Positions 32,667-35,614 of a stretch of DNA of 35,614 bases are shown here, in pieces. The stretch comes from Plantimonas leprariae (GTDB lineage Bacteria; Pseudomonadota; Alphaproteobacteria; Rhizobiales; Rhizobiaceae), in the NCBI RefSeq assembly GCF_008802405.1, contig NZ_VZDO01000028.1, positions 1-35,614 of the forward strand. The letters are read 5' to 3'. A model generated the notes under the pieces. That model ran no database searches and had not been told where the DNA came from. It saw only the letters and a program-made list of their open reading frames with translations. How positions within the stretch are numbered: the first letter of the stretch is position 1; each line of letters opens with the position of its first letter. Both the position numbers and the translations under genes were made by a program.

Positions 32667-34289
32667 GTGACCGTTCCTTTCACAGGTCCCAAATGGGGTG
32701 ACGGCGGCGTCGGCATCGCCGCCGGCGTGGTGACATGGAGCTTCGCGACGTCGGCGGCGCGGCTCTTCGGATTCGACGGGGCGATCGACGAGACCGCTTT
32801 CCAGGACGTGGTGAAGACCGCCTTCGATACCTGGGAGAAGGTCGCGAACATCGATTTCAAGCAGACTTCGGACGACGCGTCGTCGGATATCAGGCTGGGG
32901 TGGGACAGCTTCGACGGTATCGGCGGCACTCTCGGTTACACCACCTGGGAGATGTCCGGCTCGCACCTCACTTATGCCGAGGTTGCATTCGATGGCAGCG
33001 ACAGCTGGGACGTCGACGGCGATGCATGGGGCTACAACTTCTACGCCGTCGCCGTGCACGAGATCGGGCACGCGATCGGTCTCGGTCATTCCGACCAACC
33101 AACCTCCATCATGTATCCTTATCTGGATAGCCAAACCGGGCTGACCGCCGAGGATATCGCGGCGATCCAGACGCTCTACGGCACGAGCAGCAGCGCACAG
33201 TCACCGACGGCGCTGGTTTTCGACGGCACGGCATACGCCGACACGCGGCAGGGGACCGAAGGCAACGACATCATGCACGGCTTCGGCGGTGACGACGTGC
33301 TTCGCGGTAACGGCGGAGACGACGAGCTGCATGGGGGTGTTGGCAACGATCTGCTTTACGGCGGCGCGGGCTCGGACTGGCTCTACGGCGAGGAGGGCAA
33401 CGACGTTCTTTATGGTGGCACGGGCAGCAACCATCTGAACGGCGGGACGGGCATCGACACGGCGTCCTATGCCGATCTCGACGGGCTGGTGGTGGCGAAC
33501 CTTGCCGATGCCGGGCTGAACGCCGGTCTGGCTGCGGGCGACGAGTACATCTCGATCGAGAACCTCATCGGCAATCGCTTCAACGACACGCTGACCGGCG
33601 ACGGTTTCGCCAACATTCTCGACGGCGGGCGCGGCGTCGACCGCCTCGTCGGCGGGCCCGGCAACGACATTTATCTCGTCGACAATTTGCGTGATGTGGT
33701 TGTCGAAGCGGCGGGCGGGGGCGGCGACACGGTGATCGCCAGCGTCAGCTACGGGCTTGGTTCGGGCCAGGAGATCGAGGCGTTGCAGGCGGCGGCCGGC
33801 ACGGCGGCGATCAAGCTGAACGGCAACGAAGGGCGCAACTGGCTCTACGGCAATGCCGGCGACAACTTCCTGGTCGGGCGCGACGGCAACGACACCCTTC
33901 TCGGCTATGCCGGCAACGACCGCCTGTTCGGCGGCAAGGGCGTCGACCTTCTCGACGGCGGGGCGGGCAAAGACATCTACGTCTTCGCCGAGGCGCCGGG
34001 CCAGGCGGATGCCGACACGATCAAGGGGTTCGTCGCGGCCGACGACACGATCTGGCTGTCGAAGGCGGTGTTCGCGGCGGCCGGGCCGCTCGGAGCGCTG
34101 GCGGTAGATGCGTTCTATGCCAGCCTGTCGGGCACCGCACACGACGCCAGCGACCACATCCTCTACTCCAGCCGCACCGGCGGCCTCCTCTACGACGCCG
34201 ACGGCAACGGTGCCGCCGCCGCCACCGTCTTCGCCCACCTCGACCCGGGTTTGCGTCTGACGAGCAACGACTTCAACGTCATCGCCTGA
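32667..34289 (+). CDS. Serralysin-like zinc metalloprotease with RTX calcium-binding repeats
   Basis: 540 residues from GTG 32667, with GAGG five bases upstream. The catalytic domain (~1-175) carries HEIGHAIGLGH (His131, Glu132, His135, His141), the metzincin zinc motif, and the Met-turn SIMYPY with Met149. From ~190 to 305 and again from ~385 to 440 there are glycine/aspartate nonapeptide repeats such as GGDDVLRGNGGDDELHGG and GNDTLLGYAGNDRLFGG, which bind calcium and form a beta-roll. There is no N-terminal signal peptide, as expected for export by a type I system through a C-terminal signal (the end reads LTSNDFNVIA). No type I exporter is in the window. Typical serralysins are ~470-500 residues and have a propeptide; here the zinc motif sits unusually near the N-terminus, so little or no propeptide is present. 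It may be a passenger of the locus and not part of glycan synthesis. Confidence 0.88.
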   Translation: MTVPFTGPKWGDGGVGIAAGVVTWSFATSAARLFGFDGAIDETAFQDVVKTAFDTWEKVANIDFKQTSDDASSDIRLGWDSFDGIGGTLGYTTWEMSGSHLTYAEVAFDGSDSWDVDGDAWGYNFYAVAVHEIGHAIGLGHSDQPTSIMYPYLDSQTGLTAEDIAAIQTLYGTSSSAQSPTALVFDGTAYADTRQGTEGNDIMHGFGGDDVLRGNGGDDELHGGVGNDLLYGGAGSDWLYGEEGNDVLYGGTGSNHLNGGTGIDTASYADLDGLVVANLADAGLNAGLAAGDEYISIENLIGNRFNDTLTGDGFANILDGGRGVDRLVGGPGNDIYLVDNLRDVVVEAAGGGGDTVIASVSYGLGSGQEIEALQAAAGTAAIKLNGNEGRNWLYGNAGDNFLVGRDGNDTLLGYAGNDRLFGGKGVDLLDGGAGKDIYVFAEAPGQADADTIKGFVAADDTIWLSKAVFAAAGPLGALAVDAFYASLSGTAHDASDHILYSSRTGGLLYDADGNGAAAATVFAHLDPGLRLTSNDFNVIA

Positions 34290-34357
34290 AGTTCGCAAGA
34301 TTCGCGCTTCGGCAGGGCTTCGTTGCGGATGCGCCGAACCCCAAGGTGGTTCATTCT

Positions 34358-34394
34358 ATGGATCGGCAGCGGCTCGTCCCCGCTGCCGATCCAT
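34358..34394. terminator. Perfect 15-bp inverted repeat, probable terminator hairpin
   Basis: ATGGATCGGCAGCGG (34358-34372), a seven-base loop, then CCGCTGCCGATCCAT (34380-34394), with no mismatch. It lies 69 bases after the metalloprotease stop and 50 bases before the next gene. There is no T-tract on the plus strand, so it is not a classical intrinsic terminator; RNA stabilisation or an operator are alternatives. Confidence 0.5.
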
Positions 34395-34444
34395 TCGTCC
34401 GCATGAAACTTGACCTCTGACGCAGTATCGCTCAACGAGTAGCG

Positions 34445-35371
34445 ATGCTGCGACCGCCTCTATGGATTCTTCTGCTAACTTTACCCGTCGCGATTGCTTC
34501 CGCCGAAGAACCATTTCGGGTCGAGATCGCCCAAGGGACGACCGAAGCGTGCTTGGTCGCTCGCGGCCTTTCTTCAAACAGCGAATTATCGACGATCGGG
34601 CTTCAAGAGCGAACGAACAGTTCCTGGCCCGCCAGAAACTTCGCCGGAATGCCGGTCGTCTACGAAGGCAAATGGTCCCCTTACGTCTGGGCTCTCGACG
34701 CGACCGTTCTCGCGGGCACGTCCGATGCTCCCCTCCAACGGAGAAAAGAACTCGCCGGCGAACTGCTGTCCTCCCTTAGAGAACATACGCAGAAGATCGG
34801 TCTTGAGCGTTTCGTCTTCTACGACTTTAACTACAACTACGTCGGACACGATTTGAAAGCCCCTTGGTACTCGGCGCTCGCCAACGGCTTCGCCGCCATC
34901 GGACTCATGCACATCTCGAAAGTGCTCGCCGATCCGTCGCTGCTGGACATCGCGCGGTCGTATCTGCTGCCGCTTCCGACCGCGCTTTCCTATCGAGCCG
35001 CGGACGGGACGGACTGGTTCCTGGAATACGTCTCGGACGATCTTCCGAACGGCGGAAGCGCGGTGGTGAACGGACATTACGGCGCGTTGATCGCGCTTCA
35101 CGAGTGGTCGCGCAGGACGAACGATTGCCGATTCGCCGAAGCGGTCATCGGCGGCCTGCATACGCTACGCGCCTGGTATCCGCGGATCGTTCGCGATCAG
35201 TTCTTCGCCTACGCCATGGACCATCTCGACATCAAGGACTACGGACAGGAACGAGCGGTGCGCCAGGCGGAGGGGGCGTGTCGACTATGGCCGGACGCCT
35301 CGCTTTGCGCGACGGCGGTGCATATGCGTGAACTCGACGGCAGCTGGAAAGCGGCTGGCATCGTCAAATAG
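34445..35371 (+). CDS. Exported D-glucuronyl C5-epimerase-like protein
   Basis: 308 residues. An N-terminal signal peptide is clear (LRPPLWILLLTLPVAIASA, then EEP), so it should act in the periplasm. The rest resembles the C-terminal catalytic domain of heparosan-type glucuronyl C5-epimerases: APWYSALANGFAAIGLMHIS, then DWFLEYVSDD, VVNGHYGALIALHEWSRRT and a late aromatic stretch FFAYAMDHLDIKDYG. In that family the polymer is the substrate and C5 of a uronic acid is inverted after polymerisation, changing D-gluco to L-ido configuration or the equivalent. With a uronic-acid locus to its left this is a sensible role, but an (alpha/alpha) toroid lyase or hydrolase of related fold is possible. The start has only a weak ribosome-binding site (GAG five bases upstream). 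Confidence 0.62.
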   Translation: MLRPPLWILLLTLPVAIASAEEPFRVEIAQGTTEACLVARGLSSNSELSTIGLQERTNSSWPARNFAGMPVVYEGKWSPYVWALDATVLAGTSDAPLQRRKELAGELLSSLREHTQKIGLERFVFYDFNYNYVGHDLKAPWYSALANGFAAIGLMHISKVLADPSLLDIARSYLLPLPTALSYRAADGTDWFLEYVSDDLPNGGSAVVNGHYGALIALHEWSRRTNDCRFAEAVIGGLHTLRAWYPRIVRDQFFAYAMDHLDIKDYGQERAVRQAEGACRLWPDASLCATAVHMRELDGSWKAAGIVK

Positions 35372-35614
35372 GCGGCTGCGATACGATGGCTCGCTCGTGA
35401 GAGCCGCAAGCCGCGGCGTTTTGGCGGGGCTACGTGTTTCGCTTCGATCTCGATCGCAGCGCTCTCTCAGCAAACCTTCGTTTCGTTGGATGTGCCGGCC
35501 GTCCAGCGCGTACCTGTCTCGGCACGCGAGTTCGCTGTCTGCTTTCGGGAACGTCGAAACGGCCGGCGGTCGTTATTCCGTCGATCCTATTCCGTCGGCG
35601 GTCGTTACGCCTCA
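35372..35614. other. Non-coding right end with short direct repeats
   Basis: No gene can be supported in these 243 bases. Near the end CGGCGGTCGTTA occurs at 35564-35575 and again at 35596-35607, and ATTCCGTCG at 35575-35583 and 35589-35597. The interleaved pairs could be protein-binding sites or a trace of local duplication; the window ends before the context is clear. Confidence 0.4.

Noticed and set aside
33260-33980. Tandem repeats in the metalloprotease considered as a DNA repeat or CRISPR array
   Set aside because: They are degenerate coding repeats for RTX nonapeptides; there is no fixed repeat with unique spacers.
33201-34298. 365-residue frame opposite the RTX protease
   Set aside because: Val/Ala/Asp-rich mirror of the glycine/aspartate repeats; not a real protein.
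35285-35473. 62-residue minus-strand frame at the right end
   Set aside because: Overlaps the epimerase-like gene, has no ribosome-binding site and a random composition.
1-35614. Transposases, integrases, tRNA or rRNA genes marking a mobile island
   Set aside because: None could be recognised in any frame; local differences in composition alone do not show recent transfer.

Overview
The window looks like a surface-polysaccharide (O-antigen or capsule type) locus of a high-GC Gram-negative bacterium. GC content, GTG/TTG starts, an RTX metalloprotease and TATAGC-type -10 boxes suggest an alphaproteobacterium, perhaps Hyphomicrobiales. That placement is an inference; no rRNA or tRNA is present to test it.

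Layout. The left edge (1-141, minus) is the N-terminus of a UDP-sugar dehydrogenase. From 514 to 12266 a plus-strand run holds an AsnB-type amidotransferase, three tightly coupled SDR sugar epimerase/dehydratase genes, an exported transglutaminase-fold protein, a second AsnB-type amidotransferase, a GT4 glycosyltransferase, and an HTTM membrane protein paired with a DCC thiol-disulfide protein. A minus-strand block (17979 to 12395) reads a second exported transglutaminase-fold protein, a zinc-ribbon SAM methyltransferase and a 953-residue double glycosyltransferase with a C-terminal discoidin-like domain. From 18387 to 30067 the plus strand resumes with two GT4 enzymes, a 985-residue glycosyltransferase with two discoidin-like repeats, the Wzm/Wzt ABC exporter, another GT4 and a third AsnB-type amidotransferase. 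The right end holds a minus-strand acyltransferase-3, a UDP-GlcNAc 2-epimerase family gene of the GARPQF type, a serralysin-like RTX metalloprotease and an exported glucuronyl C5-epimerase-like protein.

How the genes may work together. The dehydrogenase, the SDR trio and the 2-epimerase would make nucleotide-activated uronic acids. The AsnB-type enzymes would turn carboxylates into primary amides. The glycosyltransferases would build the chain in the cytoplasm, and Wzm/Wzt would export it. The exported transglutaminase-fold proteins and the C5-epimerase-like protein would modify the finished chain in the periplasm. This combination recalls the Bordetella wbm O-antigen locus, which has three adjacent SDRs (WbmF/G/H), uronamides and the periplasmic deamidase WbmE of the papain-like transglutaminase superfamily. 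Here the set is larger: three amidotransferases and two transglutaminase-fold proteins. The most unusual parts are the two glycosyltransferase-discoidin fusions, one of which also carries what looks like an orphan half of a GT4 fold. All comparisons come from reading motifs and remembered family knowledge; no database search was made.
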